Below are positions 35,378 to 43,900 of a stretch of DNA of 64,000 bases, in pieces. The DNA comes from Kutzneria kofuensis (GTDB lineage: Bacteria; Actinomycetota; Actinomycetes; Mycobacteriales; Pseudonocardiaceae), in the NCBI RefSeq assembly GCF_014203355.1, contig NZ_JACHIR010000001.1:4156038-4220037 (forward strand), given 5' to 3'. Numbering within the stretch: position 1 is the stretch's first letter; each line of letters starts with the position of its first letter. The notes under the pieces were generated by a model. It was not told the origin of the DNA and ran no database searches. It saw nothing but the letters and a program-made list of their open reading frames with translations. The position numbers and the translations under genes are program-made.

Positions 35378-36067
35378 ATGAAGGACATCGCATTCGTGCT
35401 GTACCCGGGCTTCACGGTGCTGGACCTGGTCGGCCCGCTCCAGGTCCTCAGCGCGCTGAGCGCGTTCGACCCCGAGTACCGGACCGTGGTGCTCGGCGAG
35501 GACAAGGCGCCGGTGCCCACCGACACGCCGCTCGGCGTCACCGCCAGCCACACCTTCGACGAGGTGCCCGCCCCGCACGCCGTGTTCCTCCCGGGCGGCG
35601 GCGTGCCGACCATGACCGCGCTCGCCGACGAGAAGCTGCTCGGCCGGGTCCGGTCGACGGCCGAGCACGCGGAGATCGTCGGCTCGGTCTGCACCGGCTC
35701 GCTCATCCTCGGCGCCGCCGGCCTGCTCCACGGCCGTCGCGCCACCACGCACTGGATGTGCCGGGACCTGCTGGCCAAGTTCGGCGCCACGCCGGTGGCC
35801 GAGCGGTGGGTGCGCGACGGCAAGTTCCTCACCGGCGCCGGCGTCTCCGCCGGCATCGACCTGGCGCTGCACCTGGTGCAGGAGCTGGCCGGCGAGGACG
35901 TCGCCCGCCAGGTGCAGCTGATCATCGAGTACGACCCGCAGCCGCCGCTGGGCGGCATCGAGTGGGCCGGTGTGGACATCGCCGCCCGCCGCCCGCTCGT
36001 CGACAACTGGCTGCGCACCGGACTCGCCGGTCATCCGAAGCTGCTGGCCGAGCTGATCGGCTCGTAG
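35378..36067 (+). CDS. DJ-1/PfpI family protein, isonitrile hydratase-like
   Basis: A 229-residue single-domain DJ-1/PfpI protein. Asp16 in TVLDLVGPLQVL, Cys105 and Thr106 in GSVCTGSLILGAAGLL match the three residues important in Pseudomonas isonitrile hydratase (Asp17, Cys101, Thr102). It could therefore hydrate isonitriles to N-formamides. The true substrate is not shown by the sequence. The ATG at 35378 is used, divergent from the GlxA-type regulator across 101 bp. The SDR gene begins nine bases after its stop and may be co-transcribed. Confidence 0.83.
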   Translation: MKDIAFVLYPGFTVLDLVGPLQVLSALSAFDPEYRTVVLGEDKAPVPTDTPLGVTASHTFDEVPAPHAVFLPGGGVPTMTALADEKLLGRVRSTAEHAEIVGSVCTGSLILGAAGLLHGRRATTHWMCRDLLAKFGATPVAERWVRDGKFLTGAGVSAGIDLALHLVQELAGEDVARQVQLIIEYDPQPPLGGIEWAGVDIAARRPLVDNWLRTGLAGHPKLLAELIGS

Positions 36068-36076
36068 TGTTGGGGA

Positions 36077-36985
36077 ATGACCAGGTGGACCACGGCCGAC
36101 ATACCCGACCAGACCGGGCGCGTCGCCGTGGTCACCGGGGCGAACACCGGGGTCGGCCTGGCCACCGCCCGCGCGCTGGCCAGGGCGGGCGCCACTGTCG
36201 TGCTCGCCTGCCGTGACCAGGCCCGGGCCGACGCCGCGGCCGCCGAGACCGGCGGCGAGCCCGTGTTGCTCGACCTCGGCTCGCTGGCCTCGGTGCGGGC
36301 CGGCGCGGAGCGGATCATCGCCGCCCATCCCCGCGTCGACCTGCTGATCAACAACGCCGGCGTGATGATGACGCCGCGCGGCCGCACCCAGGACGGGTTC
36401 GAGCTGCAGATCGGCATCAACCACCTCGGCCACTTCGCGCTCACCGGCCTGCTGCTGCCGGCGATGCTCGCGGTGCCCGGCGCGCGGATCGTCACCGTGT
36501 CCAGCAACGCCCACCGCGCCGGCGAGATCAACTTCGACGACCTGAACTCCCGCGACCGCTACCGCCCGATCGCCGCCTACGCCCAGTCGAAGCTGGCCAA
36601 CCTGCTGTTCGCGTACGAACTGCAGCGCCGGCTGGCCGCCGCGAAGGCGCTGCCCGTCTCCGTCGCCGTGCATCCCGGTTCGGCCCGCACCGACCTCGCG
36701 CGGGAGAGCCCCCGCGTGGTGCGGTGGCTACTGGGCTCGCCGCTGATGTCGTGGATGGTGCAGGACAGCGACCAGGCGGCGCTGCCGTCGTTGCGGGCCG
36801 CGACCGACCCCGCCGTCCGCGGCGGCGACTTCTACGGGCCCGACGGGTGGAACGGGTTCAAGGGACACCCCGTTCGCACCGCGTCGGCGCCGCGCTCCCA
36901 CGACGCCGCCGCGGCGCGCCGGCTGTGGGAGAAGTCGGAGCGCCTGACCGGCGTGGCCTACCGGTTCACAGATACGGCCGGGTGA
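36077..36985 (+). CDS. Short-chain dehydrogenase/reductase, retinol dehydrogenase-like
   Basis: A 302-residue Rossmann-fold oxidoreductase. It has the cofactor motif TGANTGVG near residue 20, NNAG near 91 and the catalytic YAQSK near 173, with the Ser in VSSNAHRAG. The overall pattern (ARTDLARESPRVV and C-terminal FYGPDGWNGFKGHP) is that of actinobacterial proteins annotated as retinol or protochlorophyllide reductase-like. The N-terminal MTRWTTADIPDQTGRV is typical of the subfamily. The substrate is unknown. It follows the DJ-1 gene and overlaps the end of the convergent VOC gene by 20 bp. Confidence 0.88.
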   Translation: MTRWTTADIPDQTGRVAVVTGANTGVGLATARALARAGATVVLACRDQARADAAAAETGGEPVLLDLGSLASVRAGAERIIAAHPRVDLLINNAGVMMTPRGRTQDGFELQIGINHLGHFALTGLLLPAMLAVPGARIVTVSSNAHRAGEINFDDLNSRDRYRPIAAYAQSKLANLLFAYELQRRLAAAKALPVSVAVHPGSARTDLARESPRVVRWLLGSPLMSWMVQDSDQAALPSLRAATDPAVRGGDFYGPDGWNGFKGHPVRTASAPRSHDAAAARRLWEKSERLTGVAYRFTDTAG

Positions 36986-37340
36986 TCATCTCCAGGCCGT
37001 GCCCGGCCGGGTCGAAGAAGTACACGCCCCGGCCGCCGTGGTCGGTGTTGATCTCACCCGGCTGTTTCTGGAACGGGTCCGCCCAGTGCTCGATGCCCCG
37101 CTCGACCAGCCGCCGGTAGGCGCGGTCGAACAGCTCGTCGTCGACGAGGAAGGCGTAGTGGTGCATCTGGATGTCCACCGGCGGCTCGGCGAACTGCAGC
37201 AGCACGCCGTCGCTCAGCTGGATGTTGGTGAACACGCCCCAGGACGGCGCCTCGGGCACCTCGAACAGCTCCCGGTAGAAGCGCGCGGATTCCTCGCGGT
37301 CCCTGGCCGGAATGATGGTGTGGTTGAACGACACTGGCAT
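36966..37340 (-). CDS. VOC family (glyoxalase-like) protein
   Basis: A 124-residue protein with two beta-alpha-beta-beta-beta halves of the vicinal oxygen chelate fold. It begins VSFNHTIIPARDREESARFYRELF, has MHHYAFLVDDELFDRAYRRL in the second half, and ends GVYFFDPAGHGLEMITRPYL. His and Glu residues at the usual metal positions (HTII, HHYAF, LEMIT) are present. The enzyme class cannot be determined. The ATG at 37340 is preferred over an upstream in-frame start. Confidence 0.82.
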   Translation of the reverse strand: MPVSFNHTIIPARDREESARFYRELFEVPEAPSWGVFTNIQLSDGVLLQFAEPPVDIQMHHYAFLVDDELFDRAYRRLVERGIEHWADPFQKQPGEINTDHGGRGVYFFDPAGHGLEMITRPYL

Positions 37341-37494
37341 CGGGTTGCTCGCTTTCTCTTGTGGTCTCACGGGTCGGGGTTGTCGGTCCCGATCCGGAGG
37401 GCCACGCGAGCGCCCGGTCAGCGGTCCACCGGATCGCCTTCCCGTGAGTGGCGCAAGGCCGTTCCGGTGATCACACCATCACCCTAGCCGGTTC

Positions 37495-38319
37495 TCAGGT
37501 GCTGGCAACCAGAAAATCCTCACCCGTCGACGGCGTGAAGCCGTCGGGCCGTCCCGCGAAGTACCGCTCCGCGATGGTTCGGCCGGACACGTGCTCCACG
37601 TGCGCGAAGCCGGCTTCCCGGGCCATGGCCAGCATTTCCTCGGGACGGTAGAAGCTGACGAACGGCGTGTTCGACCGGGCCGCGCCCTGCGCCGACATCT
37701 CCCGGCCGGGGCGGTCCCGCTCGTCGACGAGATCGAGCTCCAGCAGGTACGTCATCACCAGCGTCGAGCCCGGCGCGAGGGTGGCGACCTTGGCCAGGGT
37801 CGCCACCGTCGCCTCCTTCGTCAGGTACATCGACACGCCGGTCGACGCCATCACCGCCGGCTTGGTCGGGTCGAAACCGTTGTCCACCAACCGTTGCAGC
37901 CAGTCGTCGCCCGCCTCGAAGTCGACCGGGACCAGATGCAGCCACTCCGGCACGCCGTAACCGGTGTCCTGCAGGCGTTTCCGTTTCCACGCTTGTGTTT
38001 CCGGCTGGTCGATCTCGAACACCTGCCGTTCGCCCGGGTGGCGCTGGGCGAACGTGTCCAGGCCCGCGCCGAGGATGACGTACTGCTCGGCCGCGTGCCC
38101 CGCGACCAGGTCCTCGACGAACCGCGCCCGCCCGATCACCGAGCCCCGGAATCCCGCTGTGGCCTTGGGATCCATGTCCGCCCGCCGGCGCCAGTCGTCG
38201 TCCGGGTCGGCCAGTTCCAGGCCGATCTTGTCCACGAACACGTGCGGCGGCTGGTCGAAGTCAACGTGGATCGCCCGCCACAGCGCCACCCGCACCGCCG
38301 TGTTGTCCGGCCCGGTCAT
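37495..38319 (-). CDS. SAM-dependent methyltransferase, LCMT/PPM1-like family
   Basis: A 274-residue class I methyltransferase of the leucine carboxyl methyltransferase-like family. SAM-binding motif I is QYVILGAGLDTFAQR near residue 80, followed by VFEIDQPETQAWKR and the post-motif STGVSMYLTKEA. The family includes enzymes that methylate carboxylates in polyketide and other natural products. It is the last gene of a coupled RHH-VOC-methyltransferase operon: its ATG overlaps the stop of the VOC gene by four bases. Confidence 0.88.
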   Translation of the reverse strand: MTGPDNTAVRVALWRAIHVDFDQPPHVFVDKIGLELADPDDDWRRRADMDPKATAGFRGSVIGRARFVEDLVAGHAAEQYVILGAGLDTFAQRHPGERQVFEIDQPETQAWKRKRLQDTGYGVPEWLHLVPVDFEAGDDWLQRLVDNGFDPTKPAVMASTGVSMYLTKEATVATLAKVATLAPGSTLVMTYLLELDLVDERDRPGREMSAQGAARSNTPFVSFYRPEEMLAMAREAGFAHVEHVSGRTIAERYFAGRPDGFTPSTGEDFLVAST

Positions 38320-38654
38320 TTCGCCGGCGCCTGCAGCGTCCAGGTCCGGCCGTCCGGGTCGCGGACGACCATTTCCCGGGTGCCGTAATGGGTGTCTTCG
38401 AACGGCGTGACCACCTCGACCGTCGGGTCGAGCTGCACCTTCGTCTCGTCGGCCACCTTCAGCACCAGCTGCATGCTCGGGTCCTGGTTCGGCACCTCCG
38501 CGACGAACACGTGCGGGCCGTCACCGTTGCGCAGCTGGCCCGAGTTGTGGTCGGTCTCGAAGTCGAGCCGGAAACCCAGCGCCTGGAAGAACTTCGCGGT
38601 CCTGCCCCAGTTGTGGGTGGTCAGGTACACCGCATCGATGCCGTCCGTGGTCAT
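38316..38654 (-). CDS. VOC family protein in the RHH operon
   Basis: A 112-residue protein with one VOC unit pair. It has [29 protein letters not shown] in the first half and [19 protein letters not shown] at the end (two quoted stretches). Metal ligand positions are uncertain because the first His is replaced by Tyr/Leu, so it may be a binding protein rather than an enzyme. Both ends overlap neighbours by four bases (ATGA), which argues that it works with the methyltransferase and is controlled by the RHH protein. Confidence 0.8.
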   Translation of the reverse strand: MTTDGIDAVYLTTHNWGRTAKFFQALGFRLDFETDHNSGQLRNGDGPHVFVAEVPNQDPSMQLVLKVADETKVQLDPTVEVVTPFEDTHYGTREMVVRDPDGRTWTLQAPAK

Positions 38655-38821
38655 GCCGGTCCCTCCCCTTCGGATTGCTGGCCGTGGGCGTCGAGGTAGG
38701 CGCGCAGCGCGTCGGCCACCAGCGCCGACAGCGAGAGGCCCTCCTCGACGGCGTGGTGCTTGACCTGCTTGATCAGGCCGATCGGCAGGTACACGTTGAA
38801 CTGCTTGACGTCCTCACCCAC
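38651..38821 (-). CDS. CopG-like ribbon-helix-helix regulator
   Basis: A 56-residue protein with the RHH pattern: a beta strand [15 protein letters not shown], then two helices [24 protein letters not shown] dimers bind DNA through the strand. I prefer GTG 38821 (VGEDVKQFN) because the palindrome ATGCTAGCAT lies only eight bases upstream. The ATG at 38848 would put the palindrome inside the coding sequence. It starts the operon RHH-VOC-methyltransferase with ATGA coupling and probably represses it. Confidence 0.75.
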   Translation of the reverse strand: MGEDVKQFNVYLPIGLIKQVKHHAVEEGLSLSALVADALRAYLDAHGQQSEGEGPA

Positions 38822-38828
38822 GGCTAGA

Positions 38829-38838
38829 ATGCTAGCAT
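38829..38838. promoter_or_regulatory. Palindromic operator ahead of the RHH regulator
   Basis: ATGCTAGCAT is a perfect 10-bp palindrome flanked by a second partial CTAGAAT copy (GGCTAGAAT, 38822-38830). RHH repressors bind such short tandem or inverted sites at their own promoter. TAGCAT on the minus strand could also be the -10 box of a leaderless transcript. Confidence 0.55.
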
Positions 38839-38860
38839 GGTAGCCCATTGAAGGTCATCG

Positions 38861-39964
38861 TCACATCCCGTACGCCGCCATGATCAACCCCAGGGCTCGG
38901 TCGTCGCCGGTGGTGGTCCCGCTCATCTTGTTCATGGCGTAGGCGAACGTCATCCGGGCGTCCATGTCGATGAGGGCCACCGAACCGCCGTAGCCGCCCC
39001 AGTAGACGGTGTTGGGATTGGGCATCAAGCCGTTGTTGACGGCGAAGCCGAGACCCCAGCGCATCCGGATGGGGAGGATCAGGTCCGGCCCCTCGATCTG
39101 GATCTCCAGCGCCCGCCGGCACCCCGCCTCCGACAGCAGCCGCTTGCCCTTGGCGACGCCGCCGTTGGCCAGCAGGGCGTGGATCTCCGCCACCGACCGG
39201 GCGTTCCCGTGGCCGTTGCCCGCCGGGATCTCCGCGCCCCGCCAGGCCCTCGTGCCGGTGACCGCCACGTCCAGCTCGGGATTCAGCGCCGCGTTGAGCT
39301 GGAGCTCGGTGCTGCCGGCGTCGAAGGGCGGGCCGTCCGGCGGCGCAATCAGGTCCGCCACCCGGGCGTCCTCCGACGCCGGCAGTCCGATGTGGAAATC
39401 CGCCCCCAGCGGCTCGGCGATCTCCTGCCGGAACACCGTGCCCAGCGATCGCCCGGTGATCCGGCGGACCACCTCGCCGACCAGGTACCCCTGGGTGCTC
39501 GCGTGGTACCCCGACGCCGTTCCCGGCTTCCAGAACGGCTCCTGCGCGGCCAGCAGCGCGGTCGCCTTCTCCCAGTCGTAGAGGACGTCCGCGGTGATCG
39601 GCTCCCGCCAGCCGGACAGCCCCGACGAATGGCTCATCAGGTGGCTGACCTTCACGGATTCCTTGCCGCCGGCCGCGAACTCCGGCCAGTACCTGGCCAC
39701 CGGGGCGTCGAAGTCCAGCTCGCCGCGGTCGGCCAGCAGCAACGCCGTCAACGACGTCATGGTTTTCGTCACCGAATAGACGTTGACGATGGTGTCCCGG
39801 CTCCAGGGCCGGGTCCGGGTCTCGTCGGCGAACCCGCCCCACAGGTCGACGACCGTTTCACCCTCGACGGTGACGCAGACGGACGCGCCAACCTCGTCGT
39901 TTCGCTCGAACGCCTCGCGTACCGCCGCATAGCGGTCGTGGGCAAATCCCTCGCTCGTGAGCAC
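38861..39964 (-). CDS. Serine hydrolase, beta-lactamase/EstB-like (class C fold)
   Basis: A 367-residue cytoplasmic serine hydrolase of the beta-lactamase/transpeptidase fold. The nucleophile motif is Ser64-V-T-Lys67 in NVYSVTKTMTSL. The second motif is a Tyr in the YHAST segment, and the C-terminal half includes GWREP, PAGNGHGNAR and VYWGGYGG. There is no signal peptide, as in EstB-type esterases, which suggests an esterase acting on small acyl substrates. I use GTG 39964; no strong ribosome-binding site is visible. It is the last gene of the operon with the P450. Confidence 0.85.
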   Translation of the reverse strand: MLTSEGFAHDRYAAVREAFERNDEVGASVCVTVEGETVVDLWGGFADETRTRPWSRDTIVNVYSVTKTMTSLTALLLADRGELDFDAPVARYWPEFAAGGKESVKVSHLMSHSSGLSGWREPITADVLYDWEKATALLAAQEPFWKPGTASGYHASTQGYLVGEVVRRITGRSLGTVFRQEIAEPLGADFHIGLPASEDARVADLIAPPDGPPFDAGSTELQLNAALNPELDVAVTGTRAWRGAEIPAGNGHGNARSVAEIHALLANGGVAKGKRLLSEAGCRRALEIQIEGPDLILPIRMRWGLGFAVNNGLMPNPNTVYWGGYGGSVALIDMDARMTFAYAMNKMSGTTTGDDRALGLIMAAYGM

Positions 39965-40008
39965 GAGGCGGAGTGTCCGGCCCTCCGGATGGCCGGATCC
40001 ACCGAATT

Positions 40009-41196
40009 TCAGTCGTCCCAGGTGACCGGGAGGCTCCGCACGCCGTAGATGTTCTGGTGGTCGGGACGCAGCGGCACGTCCGCCGGCGCGACGGCCAGCC
40101 GCAGCGTGGGGAACTTCTCGAACAGGGCGGGGAAGGCGACGCGCATCTCCACCCGGGCCAGCTGCTGCCCGAGGCACTGGTGGATACCGTGCCCGAAGGT
40201 GAGGTGGCCGATCGCACTTCGGTGCAGATCGAGCGTGTCCGGGTCGGCGAACCGCGCCGGATCCCGGTTGGCGGCCTGCAGCGAGAGCGTGACCGACTCG
40301 CCCGCCCTGATCACCTGGCCGCCCACCTCGACGTCCTCCAGCGCCGACCGCACCCCGGTGTGGGTGATGGTCAGGTAGCGCAGCAGTTCCTCGACGGCCT
40401 TGTCGGGATCGGCCAGCAGGGCCGGAATCTGCTCGGGCTGCCGCAGCAGCGCGAACGTGCCGAGCGCGAGCTGGTTGGCGGTGGTGTCGAGACCGGCGGC
40501 CAGCAGGAAAGTGCCGATGCCGCCCAGCTCCTCGTCGGTGAGGTCGCTGGAAGTCAGGTCGCTGAACAGGTCGTCGGTGGGCTCGGCCCGCTTGGCGACG
40601 ACCAGTTGGCCCACGTACTCCTGCAGCTTCCCGTACGCGGTGAACTTCTCCTCGGCGGGCGCGTCCGGGTCGAACACCGACGTCACGTAGCCCTGGAACG
40701 TCTCGCGGTCCGCGTAGGGCACGCCGAGCAGCTCGCAGATCATCACCGCCGGCACAGGGTAGGCGAAGGCCGACACCAGATCCACCTGCGGACCCTGCCG
40801 CTCCATGGCGTCCAGATGCTCGGCGGTCACCTCCGCCACGCGCTCGCTGAGCTGGCGCATCCGGCGAACGGTGAACTTGCCGGCCAACAGCTTCCGGTAG
40901 CGAGTGTGCTCCGGCGCGTCGAGCCCGGTGATGTCACCGACCGGCGCCGGCGGGATCTCACCCATCTCCTCCAGACCGGGCAGCGGGAAGTGCATCAGCT
41001 CGTACCGTGAGCTGAAGCGCTGGTCGGCCAGCACCGCGCGGGCCTCGGCGTAGCCGGTGACCAGCCAGCCCTCGTGCCCGTCGGGATAGGTCATCCGCAC
41101 CACCGGCTCCTGGGCGCGGATCTCGCCGAGCTCGGCGGGCGGGTCGAACGGGCAGCCCGTGGGACGGGCCAGCGGAAGGTTCGTGAGGTGCGACAT
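40009..41196 (-). CDS. Cytochrome P450
   Basis: A 395-residue bacterial P450, complete from [20 protein letters not shown]. The I-helix oxygen-activation motif is AGLDTTAN; the ExxR pair is in EELLRYL; the heme Cys is in [18 protein letters not shown]. The type is that of soluble class I CYPs such as CYP105 or CYP107 relatives, which act on secondary metabolites or xenobiotics. The family number cannot be assigned by eye. It follows the ABC permease by 12 bp and precedes the serine hydrolase, so it is likely part of a modification and efflux operon. Confidence 0.93.
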   Translation of the reverse strand: MSHLTNLPLARPTGCPFDPPAELGEIRAQEPVVRMTYPDGHEGWLVTGYAEARAVLADQRFSSRYELMHFPLPGLEEMGEIPPAPVGDITGLDAPEHTRYRKLLAGKFTVRRMRQLSERVAEVTAEHLDAMERQGPQVDLVSAFAYPVPAVMICELLGVPYADRETFQGYVTSVFDPDAPAEEKFTAYGKLQEYVGQLVVAKRAEPTDDLFSDLTSSDLTDEELGGIGTFLLAAGLDTTANQLALGTFALLRQPEQIPALLADPDKAVEELLRYLTITHTGVRSALEDVEVGGQVIRAGESVTLSLQAANRDPARFADPDTLDLHRSAIGHLTFGHGIHQCLGQQLARVEMRVAFPALFEKFPTLRLAVAPADVPLRPDHQNIYGVRSLPVTWDD

Positions 41197-41208
41197 CGTC
41201 GGCTCCCG

Positions 41209-42009
41209 TCAGTGGGCGTATTCGCGGTTGAACAGGCGCTTCGACCAGAGGTAGCCGCCGAGCGCGATGACGACGCACCACCCCAGCGCGAGCCAGCCGT
41301 TGTCGCCGAGCGGCCGGTCCATCAGCAGGCCGCGCAAGGTCTCGATGATCGGCGTGAACGGCTGGTACTCCGCGAACCAGCGCAGCCCGGCCGGCATGGA
41401 GTCGGTGGGCACGAAGCCGCTGCCGAGGAAGGGCAGCAACAGCAGCGGCATCGGCAGGTTGCTCGCGGTCTCCACACTCTTGCTCACCTGGCCGAGCGCG
41501 ACGGCGAACCAGACCAGCGCGAACGTCACCGCGATCAGGAAGCCGGCCGTGGCCAGCCACCCCCCGAAGCTCGCCGCCGGGTGGAAACCGACCAGCAGCG
41601 CCACCCCGATCACGACCGCCAGGCAGAGCACCGCCTGGATCAGGCTGCCGAGCACGTGCCCGGTCAGCACCGAGACGCGGGCGATGTGCATGGTGCGGAA
41701 GCGGGCGATCACACCCTCGGTCATGTCCATCGCGATGGAGATCGCGGTCCCCTGCACCACCGAGGTGATGGTCATGAAGATGATCGCCGGCGCGACGTAG
41801 TCGACGTACGCCGACCGGTCCCCGCCGAGGCCCGCGCCCAGCGTGCCACCGAAGACGTAGACGAACAGCAGCAGGAAGACGACCGGCATCCCGATCAGCA
41901 TCACCGTCAGCGACGGGTACCGGATCATGTGCTTGAGGTTGCGGCGCAACATCGTCAGCGAATCGCGCAGTGGATGGAACCGCTGGGCGGGTGGGGCGAG
42001 CGTGCTCAT
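41209..42009 (-). CDS. ABC-2 type permease (DrrB-like)
   Basis: A 266-residue membrane protein with six helices. It has the ABC-2 permease pattern: amphipathic N terminus HPLRDSLTMLRRNLKHMIRYPSL, a membrane core with VVFLLLFVYVFGG, and the typical loop EGVIARFRTMHIARVSVLTGHVLG. It forms the membrane half of a drug or metabolite exporter with the ATPase encoded just upstream, whose stop overlaps its ATG (ATGA). The arrangement resembles the drrAB anthracycline efflux pair. Confidence 0.9.
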   Translation of the reverse strand: MSTLAPPAQRFHPLRDSLTMLRRNLKHMIRYPSLTVMLIGMPVVFLLLFVYVFGGTLGAGLGGDRSAYVDYVAPAIIFMTITSVVQGTAISIAMDMTEGVIARFRTMHIARVSVLTGHVLGSLIQAVLCLAVVIGVALLVGFHPAASFGGWLATAGFLIAVTFALVWFAVALGQVSKSVETASNLPMPLLLLPFLGSGFVPTDSMPAGLRWFAEYQPFTPIIETLRGLLMDRPLGDNGWLALGWCVVIALGGYLWSKRLFNREYAH

Positions 42010-42947
42010 CGGATGGCCACCTTCTCGTTCTTGGCGTTGCCGGTCAGGGCCAGGAAGACGTCATCGAGATCGGTCGTGTGCACGGACAGCTCCTCGACCT
42101 CCACGGCCCGGTCGTCCAGCCGATCGATGAGCGTCTTGAGCGAGCGGAGACTGCCGTCGCTCGGCACCCGCAGCGCCAACGCGTCGCCGTCACGGGTGGC
42201 ATCGCCCAGCAGGCCCATGGCCGAGTCGAGGCCGCCCGGGTCGGCGAACCGCAGCCGGATGTGCCCGCCGGGAATGCGGCGCTTCAACTCGTCCGCGGTT
42301 CCCTCGGCGACGAGTTTTCCGTTGTCCAGCACGGCGATCCGGTCGGCCAGCTCGTCGGCCTCCTCCAGGTACTGCGTGGTCAGGAAGATCGTGACGCCGC
42401 CGGCGACCAGGTCCCGCACGATCTGCCACATGGTGCGACGGCTGCGCGGGTCCAGGCCGGTGGTCGGCTCGTCGAGGAAGATCACCCGCGGGCTGCCGAC
42501 CAGCGTCATCGCCAGGTCGAGCCGGCGGCGCATGCCACCGGAGTAGGTCGACGCCGGCTTGCGGGCCGCGTCCACCAGGTCGAACTGCTCCAGCAGTTCG
42601 GCGGCGCGCCGCTTGCCGTCGCGGCGGGCCAGGTGGTGCAGGTCCGCCATCAGCAGCAGGTTCTCCTCGCCGGTCAGCAGGCTGTCCACCGCCGAGAACT
42701 GGCCGGTGACGCCGATCGCGGCGCGTACCGCGTCCGCCTCGCGGGTCAGGTCGTGGCCGTCGATCCGGGCCTCGCCGGCGTCCGCGTTGATCAACGTGGA
42801 CAGAATCCGGACGGTGGTGGTCTTGCCGGCGCCGTTCGCGCCGAGCAGGGAGAAGACAGTGCCGCGCGGCACGGTCAGGTCCAGGCCGTCCAGCACGACA
42901 TGGTCGCCGTAGGACTTCCGTAAACCGGTGACGGAGATTGCCGACAT
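42006..42947 (-). CDS. ABC transporter ATP-binding protein (DrrA-like)
   Basis: A 313-residue ATPase. The Walker A is GANGAGKTTT (about residues 35-44), the signature is YSGGMRRRLDLAMTL, Walker B is VIFLDEPTTGLDP, and the switch His is replaced by Gln in LTTQYLEEADELAD, a feature of DrrA-type proteins. The C-terminal 90 residues are the usual DrrA extension (LPNGHIRLRF-like segment then DLDDVFLALTG). It partners with the coupled permease. The upstream DUF4097 gene is 34 bp away, so all are likely one transcript. Confidence 0.93.
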   Translation of the reverse strand: MSAISVTGLRKSYGDHVVLDGLDLTVPRGTVFSLLGANGAGKTTTVRILSTLINADAGEARIDGHDLTREADAVRAAIGVTGQFSAVDSLLTGEENLLLMADLHHLARRDGKRRAAELLEQFDLVDAARKPASTYSGGMRRRLDLAMTLVGSPRVIFLDEPTTGLDPRSRRTMWQIVRDLVAGGVTIFLTTQYLEEADELADRIAVLDNGKLVAEGTADELKRRIPGGHIRLRFADPGGLDSAMGLLGDATRDGDALALRVPSDGSLRSLKTLIDRLDDRAVEVEELSVHTTDLDDVFLALTGNAKNEKVAIR

Positions 42948-42981
42948 GAGTCCCCCTCAGGATCTCTGGGTTCGGTGGATC

Positions 42982-43827
42982 TCAGGCGCGGTGGATGGTG
43001 ATGGCGCCGAAGGAGGTGTTGGCCCGCACCTCGACGGTCTCGTCCGAGTCCTCGGGCCGGACGGCGTCGTCGAGCTCGTTGCGCACCTGGCCGAAGGACG
43101 TGTTCACGTCCAGCCACGCGGCGGTGCCGGCGGCGATGCCGACCTCCACGTCGCCCATGGCCGTGCTGAGCGAGATGGAACCGCGAGCGACCTCGCCGAG
43201 GCGGATACTGCCGTTGGAGGTCTTCGCGTCGACGCTGCCGCCGGCCCGCTCGATGGTGATGGCGCCGTTGGACGCGCGCACCCGGACATCGCCGTCGGCC
43301 GCGCCGATCTCGGTGTCGCCGTTGGAGTTCTTGACCTCCAGCGACCCCTCGACCGCGCCGATCCGGACCCTGCCTGAGCTGGTGTGGACCTCGGCGTTGC
43401 CCGCGACGTCGCCGGCGGTAATGTGCCCGGTCGAGGTGCGCAGGACCAGCGCGCCGGTGCGCTCCAGCCGAACATTGCCGGCCGAGGTCTTGAACTCGCA
43501 GCGGCCGAGCCGACCCGTGCCGTGCAGGTCGCCCACCGAGACCTCGCCGTGCACGCTGGAGCCGGCCGGCAGCTCGATGGTCACGTCGACGGACCGGGTC
43601 TTGTTGGAGAAGTCGAACATCCGGCCCTTCGGCCCGATCACCTGGAGCGCGCCGTTGGCGTAGTCGACCCGGACGCGCTGCGCGGCCTCCACATCCGACT
43701 TGTCCGACGGCGTGCTCGGCCGCACGTCGACGACGGTGTCGGTGCGGTCGCCGGCGACGACCTGGACGTTGCCGACGCTGAGTTCGACGGTGACGGAGAT
43801 GGGCTCGGGCGTGGCGAAAGTAGGCAT
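42982..43827 (-). CDS. DUF4097 beta-strand repeat protein
   Basis: A 281-residue protein made of short beta-strand repeats that would stack into a solenoid. Patterns such as TSAGNVRLERTGALVLRTST, TSSGRVRIGAVEG and SNGDTEIGAADGDVRV recur about every 20 residues. There is no signal peptide or membrane helix, so it is cytoplasmic. DUF4097 genes often accompany DrrA/DrrB-type transporters in actinomycetes; their function is unknown. It precedes the ABC genes in the same operon and follows the RHH gene by 73 bp. Confidence 0.85.
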   Translation of the reverse strand: MPTFATPEPISVTVELSVGNVQVVAGDRTDTVVDVRPSTPSDKSDVEAAQRVRVDYANGALQVIGPKGRMFDFSNKTRSVDVTIELPAGSSVHGEVSVGDLHGTGRLGRCEFKTSAGNVRLERTGALVLRTSTGHITAGDVAGNAEVHTSSGRVRIGAVEGSLEVKNSNGDTEIGAADGDVRVRASNGAITIERAGGSVDAKTSNGSIRLGEVARGSISLSTAMGDVEVGIAAGTAAWLDVNTSFGQVRNELDDAVRPEDSDETVEVRANTSFGAITIHRA

Positions 43828-43900
43828 GGCTGTCCCCTCGAAGGGTGTAGATGAACCGTCTCCGCAGGTCAGAGACGTGTGGGTGAAATGCGGTGCGGTG

